64,000 nt of DNA from Gymnodinialimonas sp. 202GB13-11 (GCF_040932485.1 NZ_JBFRBH010000001.1:1364001-1428000); one strand, 5' to 3'. Positions 27,367-36,171 are shown, numbered from the stretch's first letter. A program made the numbers and translations. Notes: generated by a model from the sequence alone, not told the origin.

Positions 27367-27935
27367 ACGCCGCCCCGCCCTCAGATGCGGATTGGGGCCT
27401 TATGGCGCGCGCCTCGCAGGACCAGCTGGCCCTGTCGCAACTTTACGACCGGCACCGCCATTACGTGTTCCGGCTCGCCTGGGGCATCTTGGGCGAAGAC
27501 GCCGCTGCAGACGACGTCGTGCAAGAGGTGTTCCTGCGCCTCCACGATGGCCGCCTGAAGGCGCAGCCGCGCGCGAAGTTCACCACCTGGCTCTATGGTG
27601 TCGTGCTCAACATCGCGCGCGAACAGGCCCGCAGGCGCCGCCGCTTCTGGGGCGCTGCGCAAGCCGATGAGGTGCTCAGCACCCACGCCGATGATCAGGC
27701 CGACCCGGCCCGGTTGGACCGGTTGCGCGATCTGGGCCGTGCGCTCGCCACCCTTCCAATCCGACAGCGCGAAGTCGTTCTACTGCGCTTTCTCGAAGGT
27801 TTCGACACCGCCGAGACCGCCGAAATTCTCGGATGCCGCCAAGGCACCGTGAAGGCCCACCTCCACCGGGCTACCCGCAAACTGCAAACCGAATTCCAAT
27901 CCCCGCCCCCACTTTCGAAGGAGACGTCCCAATGA
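27363..27935 (+). CDS. ECF-family RNA polymerase sigma factor
   Basis: The 190-residue group 4 sigma factor has region 2 (about 22-90: LYDRHRHYVFRLAWGILGED, DDVVQEVFLRLHDG) and region 4 (about 125-180: LATLPIRQREVVLLRFLEGF, ETAEILGCRQGTVKAHLHRA), which bind the -10 and -35 of its own promoters. The start overlaps the small membrane-protein gene and the stop overlaps the secreted TPR gene, each by 4 bases, so the three are one translation-coupled unit. The sigma factor is encoded second, with the putative anti-sigma factor first. The inducing signal is unknown. Confidence 0.93.
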   Translation: MNAAPPSDADWGLMARASQDQLALSQLYDRHRHYVFRLAWGILGEDAAADDVVQEVFLRLHDGRLKAQPRAKFTTWLYGVVLNIAREQARRRRRFWGAAQADEVLSTHADDQADPARLDRLRDLGRALATLPIRQREVVLLRFLEGFDTAETAEILGCRQGTVKAHLHRATRKLQTEFQSPPPLSKETSQ

Positions 27936-28312
27936 AACACTTGATGCTCGCAGGAATCCTCAGCGTGACCGCCGTATTTGCCCCAGTTCACCACGCACAG
28001 GCGCAAGAGGCCGAGTTTGAGATGATCGACCTCTTCCAATCCTATCTCGACCTGGCCGAGCAATTCGTGGGCTTCACCACCGAACAGGAGGCGACGGTTT
28101 TCCTCGCCATCGAAGGTGTGGTCGAAATCTACGAAGAACGCGGCGAACAGGCCGCCGCCATCCCGATCCTGCAAGAGGCGCTGGCCCAGTACCCGGATGA
28201 TTTGGCCGTGCGCAATATCATCCGCTTCAAACTGCGCGATCTCTACCGTGACACGGGCCAGGCCGAGCTGGCATTGGCCGAATTGCAGGCCATCATTGAA
28301 GAAAACAGCTGA
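27932..28312 (+). CDS. Secreted TPR-like protein
   Basis: The 126-residue product has a signal peptide (about 1-24, MKHLMLAGILSVTAVFAPVH then HAQAQ). Two helical hairpins follow (about 60-125: AAIPILQEALAQYPDDLAVR, DTGQAELALAELQAI) that look like tetratricopeptide repeats. The RBS AAGGAGA at 27919-27924 lies inside the sigma gene, whose stop overlaps this ATG. A periplasmic scaffold or sensor working with the sigma/anti-sigma pair is a reasonable inference; nothing in the sequence assigns a partner. Confidence 0.75.
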   Translation: MKHLMLAGILSVTAVFAPVHHAQAQEAEFEMIDLFQSYLDLAEQFVGFTTEQEATVFLAIEGVVEIYEERGEQAAAIPILQEALAQYPDDLAVRNIIRFKLRDLYRDTGQAELALAELQAIIEENS

Positions 28313-28324
28313 CCCGCAAAGAAA

Positions 28325-28354
28325 ACGGGGCAGAGGATTGCTCCCCTGCCCCGT
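28325..28354. terminator. Bidirectional terminator between the TPR gene and tsf
   Basis: ACGGGGCAG (28325-28333) pairs with CTGCCCCGT (28346-28354). On the minus strand the stem is followed by TTTTCTTT, a good terminator for rpsB-tsf. On the + strand the T-tract is poor. Confidence 0.75.
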
Positions 28355-28378
28355 CACTGTCCCTCGCGAAAGCTGAGT

Positions 28379-29254
28379 TCAGCCTTGGGCCGCTTTTGCG
28401 ACCTCTTCTGCGAAGTTCTCTTCTTTCTTTTCGATGCCTTCGCCCACTTCAAGGCGAACGAACCCGGTGATCTCAGCACCGGCTTCCTTGGCGGCATCGC
28501 CAACAGTTAGGTCGGGGTTCACGACAAACGCTTGGTTCACCAGCGTGACCTCGGCCATGTACTTCTTCATACGACCGACGATCATCTTCTCGATGACCTG
28601 CTCGGGCTTGCCGGACTCGCGCGCGATGTCCATCTGAACCTGCTTTTCCTTCTCGACCACGGCCGGATCCAGATCAGCTTCCGACAGCGAGGCGGGGTTC
28701 ACAGCGGCGACGTGCATTGCGACCTGCTTGGCGAAACCGGCATCACCACCTTTGGTGGCAACCAGAACGCCAATCTTGCCCATGCCGTCAGCAGCCGCGT
28801 TGTGCACGTAGGCCACAACCTGATCGCCTTCCAGCTTGGCCATGCGGCGCACCGACATGTTCTCACCGATCACGGCAACGGCGTCAGTCACGGTCTGCTC
28901 AACGGACTTACCGTCCATGTCAGCGGCTTTCAGGCCGTCAATGTCGTTCACGCCCATTGCCACGCTGGCAATGCCGGACACCATCTTCTGGAAGTCGGCG
29001 TTCTTGCCCACGAAGTCGGTTTCTGAGTTCACCTCAACGGCGACACCTGTGCCACCGTCAACGGCGACAGCCACAAGGCCCTCAGCCGCGGTGCGGCCCG
29101 ATTTCTTCGCGGCCTTTGCGAGGCCCTTGGTGCGCAGCCAGTCAACGGCGGCTTCCATGTCGCCATCGGTTTCGGTCAGCGCCTTCTTGGCGTCCATCAT
29201 GCCTGCGCCGGTCGTGTCGCGCAGCTCTTTCACCATGCTTGCGGTGATAGCCAT
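28379..29254 (-). CDS. tsf: Translation elongation factor EF-Ts
   Basis: Guanine-nucleotide exchange factor for EF-Tu. The 291 residues have the N-terminal UBA-like domain ([20 protein letters not shown]) and the core with the Tu-contact motif [11 protein letters not shown] (about 80-90), followed by the dimerisation and C-terminal segments. ATG 29254 follows AGGAG and gives the conserved [12 protein letters not shown] start. It is downstream of rpsB by 76 bases, the standard arrangement, and ends at a good minus-strand terminator. Confidence 0.98.
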   Translation of the reverse strand: MAITASMVKELRDTTGAGMMDAKKALTETDGDMEAAVDWLRTKGLAKAAKKSGRTAAEGLVAVAVDGGTGVAVEVNSETDFVGKNADFQKMVSGIASVAMGVNDIDGLKAADMDGKSVEQTVTDAVAVIGENMSVRRMAKLEGDQVVAYVHNAAADGMGKIGVLVATKGGDAGFAKQVAMHVAAVNPASLSEADLDPAVVEKEKQVQMDIARESGKPEQVIEKMIVGRMKKYMAEVTLVNQAFVVNPDLTVGDAAKEAGAEITGFVRLEVGEGIEKKEENFAEEVAKAAQG

Positions 29255-29278
29255 GTCATGTCTCCTGAAATGGGAAAT

Positions 29279-29303
29279 GTCGGGCCGGGGCATCTCCCCC
29301 GAC
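29279..29303 (-). promoter_or_regulatory. Hairpin in the rpsB-tsf spacer
   Basis: GTCGGG (29279-29284) and CCCGAC (29298-29303) pair, with further G/C pairing inside. There is no T-tract. It may modulate read-through or message stability between rpsB and tsf. Confidence 0.35.
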
Positions 29304-29330
29304 CCTCATGTCAGTTCGCTCGCAAAGGGC

Positions 29331-30164
29331 TCAGCCCTCGGCGGGGGTCTCTTCTGCGGCGGGTGCCTCGGCTGCGGCTTCTTCCGTGGGGGCGGCTGCA
29401 GGGGCCTCTTCGGTGAGCGCTTCCTCGACGGAGCCCTCTTCGAGCGCACCCAGATCGACACCAGCGGTCTCCATCTGCGTGGTCATACCGTCCAGTGCCG
29501 CGCGGGAGATGAGATCGCAGTAAAGCGCGATTGCGCGGGCCGCGTCGTCATTGCCGGGGATGATGTAGTCCACACCATCGGGCGAGCAGTTCGTGTCGAC
29601 CACAGCCACAACCGGGATGCCAAGCTTCTTGGCTTCGGCAATGGCGAGGTCTTCCTTGTTGACGTCGATCACGAAGATCAGGTCAGGCAGACCGCCCATC
29701 TCGCGGATACCGCCGAGCGAGGCTTGCAGCTTCGCCTGGTCACGCTCCATGCCAAGACGCTCTTTCTTGGTCAGACCTTCGAGGGAGCCGTCTGCCGACT
29801 TCTCGTCAATCTCTTTCAGGCGGCTGATGGAGTTGGAAACGGTTTTCCAGTTGGTCAGCGTGCCACCCAGCCAGCGGTGGTTCATGTAGTATTGCGCGCA
29901 ACGCTCAGCGGCGTCAGCGATCGGCTTTTGTGCCTGACGCTTGGTGCCCACGAACAGAATGCGGCCGCCCTTGGCGACGGTTTCGCGAACCGCGACCAGC
30001 GCCTGCTCAAGCATCGGGTGCGTCTGCGTCAGGTCGATGATGTGAATGCCGTTACGGTCACCATAGATGAACTCGCCCATACGGGGGTTCCAACGTTGGG
30101 TCTGGTGGCCGAAGTGAACGCCAGCTTCAAGAAGCTGCCGCATGGAGAAATCAGGAAGCGCCAT
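29331..30164 (-). CDS. rpsB: Ribosomal protein S2 with acidic C-terminal tail
   Basis: Small-subunit protein S2. The body (about 1-235) is canonical: [53 protein letters not shown], and [19 protein letters not shown]. The final 40 residues form a low-complexity Ala/Glu/Pro tail ([20 protein letters not shown] and onward) that brings the length to 277, above the roughly 240 of E. coli. ATG 30164 follows AAAGGAAAACA. tsf follows on the same strand. Such tails occur in several roseobacter S2 proteins as I recall; their function is not known. Confidence 0.98.
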   Translation of the reverse strand: MALPDFSMRQLLEAGVHFGHQTQRWNPRMGEFIYGDRNGIHIIDLTQTHPMLEQALVAVRETVAKGGRILFVGTKRQAQKPIADAAERCAQYYMNHRWLGGTLTNWKTVSNSISRLKEIDEKSADGSLEGLTKKERLGMERDQAKLQASLGGIREMGGLPDLIFVIDVNKEDLAIAEAKKLGIPVVAVVDTNCSPDGVDYIIPGNDDAARAIALYCDLISRAALDGMTTQMETAGVDLGALEEGSVEEALTEEAPAAAPTEEAAAEAPAAEETPAEG

Positions 30165-30325
30165 GCTTGTTTTCCTTTTCCGGTTTGTACCTGAGCGAGG
30201 GATCAGAGGCGGATGCCTCAACCGGTGGACCGTATGGGGATGTCTCCCCCAAGGGCCCGCCCTCGCCTGTGAAGTGCGCGCGCTTTAGGCCATCGCGGGC
30301 GGCAACGCAACCCCGCGTTCAGGAC

Positions 30326-30339
30326 TTGATGCAAATCAA
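30326..30339. promoter_or_regulatory. Consensus FNR/FnrL box upstream of ppk2
   Basis: TTGAT-GCAA-ATCAA is a perfect FNR-type dyad (consensus TTGAT-N4-ATCAA). With a -10-like TACATG at 30362-30367 and a start near 30374, the box centre falls at about -41.5, the class II activation position. The ppk2 start codon is 53 bases downstream. The divergent rpsB start is 162 bases away. Confidence 0.75.
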
Positions 30340-30391
30340 GGCAGTCGCAGCGTGTTTGACGTACATGACCTGCATACCAACGGAGAGTAGC

Positions 30392-31306
30392 ATGGCGAAA
30401 GACACAGCAGAGAGCAGCCAAAAAGCCCCCGCTCAACCTGTGACGGAATTGGCCGAGGCCAAACCCACGATCACTGGCTTTGAAACGGGCGACTATCCCT
30501 ACCCCAACAAGCTGGCTGCAAAGGAATATGAGGCTGAAAAAGCTGCGCTTCAGGTTGAGCTTCTTAAAGTCCAGCATTGGGTGGAGGAAACGGGCCAGAA
30601 AGTCGTCATGCTGTTTGAGGGCCGCGATGCCGCTGGCAAGGGTGGCACGATCAAGCGCTTCATGGAGCATCTGAACCCACGCGGCGCGCGTGTGGTGGCG
30701 CTCAACAAACCGTCTGACGAGGAACGCGGCCAGTGGTTTTTCCAGCGCTATATCAAGCACCTGCCCACGGCCGGTGAGATCGTTCTCTACGACCGCTCCT
30801 GGTACAACCGCGCGGGCGTGGAACGCGTAATGGAGTTCTGCGAGCCCAACGAATATCTCGAATTCATGCGCCAGACGCCCGATCTTGAACGGATGCTGAC
30901 ACGCTCCGGCATCAAGCTGTTCAAATACTGGTTCTCGGTCACGCAGGAAGAACAGCGCCGCCGCTTCCAATCGCGTGAAACCGATCCGCTGAAGCAATGG
31001 AAGCTATCTCCTATCGACCGTGCAAGCCTCGACAAGTGGGACGATTATACCGAGGCGAAAGAGGCGATGTTTTTCTATACCGACACCGCCGATGCGCCTT
31101 GGACGTTGATCCGCTCCAACGACAAGAAGCGCGCGCGGCTTGGCTGTATGCGCCATTTCCTTTCGAGTCTTGATTATCCTGGCAAGGATCATGAGGTCGT
31201 CGGCGCGCCGGATCCACAGATCGTGTTGCAAGCCGAAACCGTCGTGCACGAGGCTGATCATATCCTCGCCAGCTCGCTTCATCCAAAAACTCGGAAAAGC
31301 GGCTAG
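30392..31306 (+). CDS. ppk2: Polyphosphate kinase 2
   Basis: Transfers phosphate between polyphosphate and nucleotides; in this single-domain class the usual direction is (d)NDP or GDP to NTP with polyphosphate as donor. The 304 residues contain Walker A FEGRDAAGKGGTIKRF (about 72-87), the lid DRSWYNRAGVERVMEFC and the WKLSPIDRASLDKWDDYTEA segment diagnostic of PPK2. The first 35 residues are a Ser/Ala/Pro-rich tail outside the family core. ATG 30392 follows CGGAGAG. It is divergent from rpsB and has a consensus FNR box in its promoter. A strong hairpin follows the stop. Confidence 0.95.
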   Translation: MAKDTAESSQKAPAQPVTELAEAKPTITGFETGDYPYPNKLAAKEYEAEKAALQVELLKVQHWVEETGQKVVMLFEGRDAAGKGGTIKRFMEHLNPRGARVVALNKPSDEERGQWFFQRYIKHLPTAGEIVLYDRSWYNRAGVERVMEFCEPNEYLEFMRQTPDLERMLTRSGIKLFKYWFSVTQEEQRRRFQSRETDPLKQWKLSPIDRASLDKWDDYTEAKEAMFFYTDTADAPWTLIRSNDKKRARLGCMRHFLSSLDYPGKDHEVVGAPDPQIVLQAETVVHEADHILASSLHPKTRKSG

Positions 31307-31312
31307 AGCGGT

Positions 31313-31339
31313 TGGCGGGCCGGTACGCGCGGCCCGCCA
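31313..31339. terminator. Shared hairpin between convergent ppk2 and acetyltransferase genes
   Basis: TGGCGGGCC (31313-31321) pairs perfectly with GGCCCGCCA (31331-31339). It sits in the 39-base gap between two convergent stops. T-tracts are weak on both sides. Confidence 0.55.
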
Positions 31340-31345
31340 TTCGAT

Positions 31346-31912
31346 CTATTCCAACACCAGCAGCACCCATTCCGTGCGGTCAGTGTCCCAATCGCCTTTC
31401 ACCAACGGACGCCGCGCGACCTCGCGGAACCCGAGGCTATGATAGAGCGCCTCTGCAGCGTCATTACCAGCCGCCAGAATGATGCTTGCCCCCTGCCCCG
31501 CAGGCCGTGCGGCAAGCGCTTCTTTCAATAGAGACCGGCCAAGGCCTTTCCCGCGCGCGTCGGGCAAAACCGCCAAAACGTTCACATAAAGTGTGCCCGG
31601 TGCCATGTTCTCCAACTCGATCAGCGGCACGAACAAGTCAGGCGTGATCTCCTCTGGCTCGGTAGCGACGTCGTAGGTGATGATCATCCCTTTGGACGCA
31701 CCATCCACGGTGCCCACAACGGCATTGCGCCACGAGAACGCGCCTTCATCGCGCGACGCGCGCGCCATACCCACATCCATCGGAGTTTCATCCCCCTGAA
31801 CCATCGCGGCCCACAGGGTCATGGGCAGGCCCTCGCCCGCCATATCCACCAGTTGCGCCATCAGCGGCACATCGGCCAGCGTTGCCGGGCGGGAGGCTAG
31901 ATCATGCGACAT
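31346..31912 (-). CDS. GNAT-family N-acetyltransferase
   Basis: The 188-residue acetyltransferase has the acetyl-CoA motif in LAVLPDARGKGLGRSLLKEA (about 119-138) and the late AAEALYHSLGFREVARRPLV. The substrate is not evident. I chose ATG 31912 because GGAGG lies 8 bases upstream and MSHDLASRPATLADVPLM is a typical GNAT start; longer in-frame starts lie within the preceding gene. Its first 11 bases overlap the 3' end of the homocysteine methyltransferase gene, so the two are co-transcribed. Confidence 0.87.
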   Translation of the reverse strand: MSHDLASRPATLADVPLMAQLVDMAGEGLPMTLWAAMVQGDETPMDVGMARASRDEGAFSWRNAVVGTVDGASKGMIITYDVATEPEEITPDLFVPLIELENMAPGTLYVNVLAVLPDARGKGLGRSLLKEALAARPAGQGASIILAAGNDAAEALYHSLGFREVARRPLVKGDWDTDRTEWVLLVLE

Positions 31913-32867
31913 GATGATGCCCTCCAAGGCAAGTATGACCAACGGCTGCGATGTGGCGGTGATCGGTGCCACAGCATCCGCCAAGAACCTTCATTCTCGG
32001 CACATGCGACAACATCTCGGCATGCAGCTCACCGAATTCCTGCGGGTCGCCATCGTCCAGCTCTGCCGCCTCATCCAGTTCCGCGTGACTCATCCGGCTG
32101 GCGTTGGAGCGCAGTCCACCAAGGCGGTGGGTCCAGGCTTCCCCCCGCAGGATCGCGGCATAGTGATCGGGATGGGCGCAATTGATCATATAGAAAATCG
32201 GCGTGCTGCCCGTCGCTGCATCCACTTCTGCCACAGCGTCAGCCACGCGCTGACCCGATGGCATCACGCCATCGGTCTCAACGGTGAAGGAGACGATAAC
32301 GGGCAAGCCTGCCAAAGCGGCGGCGCGCGCGATCCCGATTGCCTCTTCCACATGCGTCATGGTGACAGCACTCACCATATCGACCTGCGTTTTCGCGAAA
32401 GCCGCGATCTGATGCGCGTGATAGGCCTCATAGGCGGCAACCGATTTCATCTCGCCCGGTGCATATCCGTCGCCCTCAGGCCCGATCACGCCGTTAAGCA
32501 CAACATCCATGCCCTCTTCGCGCCAAGGCTTGGCCAATTCAGCCGCAAAAGCGGCGGCTTTCCCGTTGGCCTGCGCGACAGCATCCGGGGCAAGCCCCAG
32601 TTTCGCACCCCAGCCCTGGCTTGCCCGCCATGTCGGTGTGTCGAGAACAAAGCCAGTGACAGCCTCAGCGGCCAGCTTCAAAAAGCCGTTGTAATAGCGC
32701 GCGATCATGGCGCGTCCGTCTTCCGTTTCCAACAATGGAAACGCGGCAAATTCCGGCAGGTCGAGGCCGTCGTGGAAAATCAAAGTCGTCTCCAGCCCGC
32801 CATCCGTCAAATACGGGCGGGACGTCGTCAGCAACGCCGAAGGGCGTGTGTGGTCCAATTGGTCCAT
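31902..32867 (-). CDS. Homocysteine S-methyltransferase-family protein
   Basis: The 321-residue TIM-barrel protein belongs to the zinc-dependent methyltransferase family (MmuM/BHMT-like). It transfers a methyl group from a donor such as S-methylmethionine or a betaine to a thiol, usually homocysteine. YLTDGGLETTLIF is the typical N-terminus; the zinc ligands are the cysteine in MINCAHPDHY (about 225) and the pair in VLGGCCGTDHRHI (about 298-299). ATG 32867 follows AGGATCAACACC. It runs divergently from psuK across 167 bases and overlaps the acetyltransferase gene downstream by 11 bases. The methyl donor cannot be read from sequence. Confidence 0.9.
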   Translation of the reverse strand: MDQLDHTRPSALLTTSRPYLTDGGLETTLIFHDGLDLPEFAAFPLLETEDGRAMIARYYNGFLKLAAEAVTGFVLDTPTWRASQGWGAKLGLAPDAVAQANGKAAAFAAELAKPWREEGMDVVLNGVIGPEGDGYAPGEMKSVAAYEAYHAHQIAAFAKTQVDMVSAVTMTHVEEAIGIARAAALAGLPVIVSFTVETDGVMPSGQRVADAVAEVDAATGSTPIFYMINCAHPDHYAAILRGEAWTHRLGGLRSNASRMSHAELDEAAELDDGDPQEFGELHAEMLSHVPRMKVLGGCCGTDHRHIAAVGHTCLGGHHHVA

Positions 32868-33034
32868 GGTGTTGATCCTGATAAAATGTGAGGCCCGGCG
32901 TCGTGGAAACCTCCTCCAACACCGAACCCGCCGCAAAGAACACGGCGCACCCTGGTGTCCAAGGTAAGGGATTCCACCACTCCGTCCAAAGCATGATCTT
33001 GCAAAGCGCGTGGCCCCGCGCCATTGAACGGGGC

Positions 33035-33925
33035 ATGACACAACGTCCCGACATTCTGTGCATTGGCGCTGTCCTTTGGGACATTATCGGCCGGACGCAT
33101 CTTCCAATGGTGCAAGGCAATGACAAGCCCGGCCGGATCACCCGCATCCCCGGGGGCGTGGCGCTCAATATCGCCATGGCGCTTCGAAAACTCGATCTGC
33201 GGCCCGCCCTTCTTTCTGCCATTGGTGAAGATGCCGAAGGCCGTGATCTGCTGGCGGCGTGTGGCACCCTTGGCCTCGACACCAGCTACATTCACATCGA
33301 CCCGTCGCTGCCAACCGATCGCTACATGGCCATCGAGGCGCAGGGGGCGTTGGTGGCCGCAATCGCCGATGCGCAAACACTGGAAAAAGCCGGGCGCGCG
33401 ATCCTGAAACCGCTGGCCGACGGCGCACTTGGCTCGGCCCAAAGTCCGTGGGCGGGGCCAGTCGCCCTCGATGGCAACCTCAGCGCAGATCTGCTGGAAG
33501 AGGTCTCGCGCAGCCCGCTGTTTAGCCAATCTGACCTACGCATTGCGCCCGCATCCCCCGGCAAGGCCGAACGCCTCCGCCCGTTCCTCGTCCATCCGCA
33601 GGCCACGCTTTACGTCAACCGTGAAGAGGCCGGCCTGATCACCGGAACCAACCCCGCCAACGCAGCCGCCGCGGCCGAGGCGATGTTGCGTGCAGGCGCG
33701 CGCCGGGTGCTTGTCACCGAAGGCGCGCAAATGGCCGTCGACGCCACACCCGACAGCACGCTGACCCAGACCCCGCCCCCGGTGGAGGCCATCCGCATTA
33801 CCGGTGCAGGCGACACCTTCATGGCGGCCCACATCGCCGCCGAGATTGCAGGGGCCACGCGCCACGACGCGCTGCACTCCGCCACCACAACCGCGGCCAC
33901 CTACGTCGCCGGAGATGCCCTATGA
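33035..33925 (+). CDS. psuK: Pseudouridine kinase (PfkB family)
   Basis: Phosphorylates pseudouridine to pseudouridine 5'-phosphate. The 296-residue PfkB-type sugar kinase shows ILCIGAVLWDIIGRTH at the N-terminus, RIPGGVALNIAMALRKL (about 32-48) and the C-terminal anion-hole motif RITGAGDTFMAAHIAAE. The assignment to pseudouridine rests on psuG, which overlaps its stop by 4 bases; kinase and glycosidase form the known two-step pathway to uracil and ribose 5-phosphate. ATG 33035 lies after GAACGGGGC. No dedicated transporter is next to it. Confidence 0.9.
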   Translation: MTQRPDILCIGAVLWDIIGRTHLPMVQGNDKPGRITRIPGGVALNIAMALRKLDLRPALLSAIGEDAEGRDLLAACGTLGLDTSYIHIDPSLPTDRYMAIEAQGALVAAIADAQTLEKAGRAILKPLADGALGSAQSPWAGPVALDGNLSADLLEEVSRSPLFSQSDLRIAPASPGKAERLRPFLVHPQATLYVNREEAGLITGTNPANAAAAAEAMLRAGARRVLVTEGAQMAVDATPDSTLTQTPPPVEAIRITGAGDTFMAAHIAAEIAGATRHDALHSATTTAATYVAGDAL

Positions 33926-34830
33926 CCCTGCCCCTCACATTCTCACCCGAAGTCGAAGCCGCCAAGGCAGATGGCGCAGCAATCGTGGCCCTTGAAAGCA
34001 CGATCATCACCCATGGCATGCCCTACCCGCAAAACGTGGAAACCGCTCGCCTGGTCGAGGCTGAGATCCGCGCCGCAGGGGCCGTCCCCGCCACCATCGC
34101 GATCATGGACGGGGCCATCCATATTGGCCTGACCGACGAACGCCTCGACGCACTCGCGCAAGCCCAAAACGTCGCCAAGCTCAGCCGCGCCGATCTGGCC
34201 GTCTGCCTTGCTTCAGGTGGCATCGGGGCCACAACGGTCGCCGCCACCATGATCTGCGCCCACCTCGCGGGTATCCACGTCTTCGCCACCGGCGGCATCG
34301 GCGGTGTGCATAAAGGGGCCGAAGACAGCTTTGACATCTCTGCCGACCTGCACGAACTCGCCCAAACCCCCGTCACCGTTGTGGCCGCAGGCGCAAAGGC
34401 GATCCTCGACCTGCCGAAAACCCTCGAAGTCCTCGAAACCCTCGGCGTGCCCGTCATCGCCCACGGTCAGGCCCCTTTCCCCGCTTTCTGGAGCCGCGAC
34501 AGCGGCCTGCCCGCCCCCCTCCGCATCGACGACCCCGCACAAATCGCAGCCGCCCACCGAATGCGCACCGCGCTTGGCCTGCCCGGCGGGCAACTGATCG
34601 CCAATCCGATCCCGGTTGAGGCCGAAATACCGGCCGAAACGCTCGCCCCCCTCATCGCGCAGGCGCAGTCCGAGGCAGATGCGCAGGGCGTATCAGGCAA
34701 GGGCGTCACCCCCTTCCTGCTGCAACGCCTGTTCGAGTTGACCGAAGGCAAAAGCCTGACCGCCAACATCGCGCTTGTGCTCAACAATGCCCGGGTCGCG
34801 GCCCAAATCGCCCAACATTTGCGCGGCTGA
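33922..34830 (+). CDS. psuG: Pseudouridine-5'-phosphate glycosidase
   Basis: Cleaves the C-C glycosidic bond of pseudouridine 5'-phosphate to uracil and ribose 5-phosphate. The 302 residues follow the family throughout: VALESTIITHGMPYPQNVET, CLASGGIGATTVAATMICAH, VFATGGIGGVHKGAEDSFDIS with the Mn-site aspartate, and LKTLE-type AGAKAILDLPKTLEVLETLG. It is translationally coupled to psuK (ATGA overlap). The next gene begins 82 bases later and is unrelated. Confidence 0.95.
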   Translation: MTLPLTFSPEVEAAKADGAAIVALESTIITHGMPYPQNVETARLVEAEIRAAGAVPATIAIMDGAIHIGLTDERLDALAQAQNVAKLSRADLAVCLASGGIGATTVAATMICAHLAGIHVFATGGIGGVHKGAEDSFDISADLHELAQTPVTVVAAGAKAILDLPKTLEVLETLGVPVIAHGQAPFPAFWSRDSGLPAPLRIDDPAQIAAAHRMRTALGLPGGQLIANPIPVEAEIPAETLAPLIAQAQSEADAQGVSGKGVTPFLLQRLFELTEGKSLTANIALVLNNARVAAQIAQHLRG

Positions 34831-34912
34831 GCCCTCCCGAGCCCATGCGCGCTTGTGCGCCCGCCCCCGCGCGCCTAGATAAGCGGTATTATGTCTAGCA
34901 GCTGACGGCCCC

Positions 34913-35623
34913 ATGAAACTGCCCCAAACCGATCAACCGCCGCGTCGCGGGATTTTCTCCTCGCTGAGGTCGAATTTCCTGACCGGCCTTATCGTGATTG
35001 CCCCCATCGGCATTACGATCTGGTTGATCTGGACGTTGACGGGCTGGATCGACAGCTGGGTGCTGCCGTTCATTCCCGACCGCTACAATCCCTCGCTGCT
35101 GATTGCCGAATGGACCGGCATCAACATCAACATCCGTGGCATCGGCGTAGTAACGTTCTTCATCTTCACCATGCTGGTGGGGTGGATCGCCAAGGGCCTG
35201 ATCGGTCGCTCGATGATCCGATGGGCGGAGTCGCTGGTGCTCTCGATCCCCGTGATCCGCACGGTTTATTCCGGCCTCAAACAGATTGCCGAAACCGTTC
35301 TCCAGCAAGGCCAGCAGAACTTCGACAAGGCTTGCCTCGTGCAATACCCGCGTGAGGGCATCTGGGCGATTGCCTTTATCTCAACCTCCGCCAAGGGCGA
35401 GATCGCCGAAAAGGTGCCGCAGGATATGGTCTCGGTCTTCTTGCCGACCACGCCGAACCCGACCTCAGGTTTCCTGCTGTTCGTGCCGCGCAAGGATGTC
35501 ATCATCCTCGACATGAGTGTCGAAGACAGCGCCAAGCTGATCATCTCCGCCGGTCTGGTCTATCCCAACGGCGAAGACGCGAAAAAGGCGGTTGAGGCTC
35601 AGGTGGCTGAAGCCGCGGAATGA
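34913..35623 (+). CDS. DUF502 membrane protein
   Basis: The 236-residue inner-membrane protein has two helices (about 22-44: FLTGLIVIAPIGITIWLIW, and 78-98: GVVTFFIFTMLVGWIAKGLIG). A conserved soluble part follows, containing PVIRTVYSGLKQIAETVLQ and PNPTSGFLLFVPRKDVIILD, the hallmark of DUF502, a widespread family with no settled function in bacteria. Its stop overlaps the start of the P-loop gene by 4 bases, so the two are co-translated. Confidence 0.92.
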   Translation: MKLPQTDQPPRRGIFSSLRSNFLTGLIVIAPIGITIWLIWTLTGWIDSWVLPFIPDRYNPSLLIAEWTGININIRGIGVVTFFIFTMLVGWIAKGLIGRSMIRWAESLVLSIPVIRTVYSGLKQIAETVLQQGQQNFDKACLVQYPREGIWAIAFISTSAKGEIAEKVPQDMVSVFLPTTPNPTSGFLLFVPRKDVIILDMSVEDSAKLIISAGLVYPNGEDAKKAVEAQVAEAAE

Positions 35624-36138
35624 GCGCCCGGCGCCTTTACGTCATCTCCGGCTGCTCCGGCGGTGGCAAATCCACATTGATCGACGCGCTGGCCGAAACG
35701 GGCCACAACGTCGTGCGCGAACCCGGTCGCCGGATCATCGCTCAGGGTGGCCCCCTGCCGTGGGACGATATGGCAGGCTTCGCACAGGCAGCGATTGCGA
35801 TGGCCGAGGCCGATTACGATGCGGCCCGTGCGCTCGAAGGCCCGGTCTTCTTCGACCGTGGTCTTGTCGACGCCGTCCTCGCCCTCGCCCACGCTACGGG
35901 CCAGCAACGTGACCTCACACGCATCGCGCAACGTCCCTATGCAAAACCCGTCTTCTTTGCCCCGCCGTGGCAAGACCTCTTCGCCAACGACGAAGATCGT
36001 CGCCATGGGTTTGCCGAAGCGCTCGCCGAACACGACAGGCTTGCGCGCGCCTACCGATCCTTGGGTCACACGCTCACCCCGCTTCCCAAATCCTCGGTCG
36101 CGCAACGCGTGGCGCTTGTCGTTGCAAAGGCGCTTTGA
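35620..36138 (+). CDS. P-loop ATPase/kinase-like protein (AAA_28 type)
   Basis: The 172-residue P-loop protein has Walker A GCSGGGKST (about 11-19) and an early REPGRRIIAQGG segment. FFDRGLVDAVLALAH resembles the Walker B/lid part of small nucleotide or metabolite kinases. This is the AAA_28/zeta-toxin-like size class; no toxin partner is visible. It overlaps the DUF502 gene start-to-stop. A role as a small-molecule kinase is an inference; the substrate is unknown. Confidence 0.8.
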   Translation: MSARRLYVISGCSGGGKSTLIDALAETGHNVVREPGRRIIAQGGPLPWDDMAGFAQAAIAMAEADYDAARALEGPVFFDRGLVDAVLALAHATGQQRDLTRIAQRPYAKPVFFAPPWQDLFANDEDRRHGFAEALAEHDRLARAYRSLGHTLTPLPKSSVAQRVALVVAKAL

Positions 36139-36171
36139 GCGTCCGAGGCAAATCAGGCTATAGGTGATCGG

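Noticed and set aside
28836-30194. 452-residue + strand frame across tsf and rpsB
   Set aside because: Antisense to two certain genes and crosses their spacer; no protein family features.
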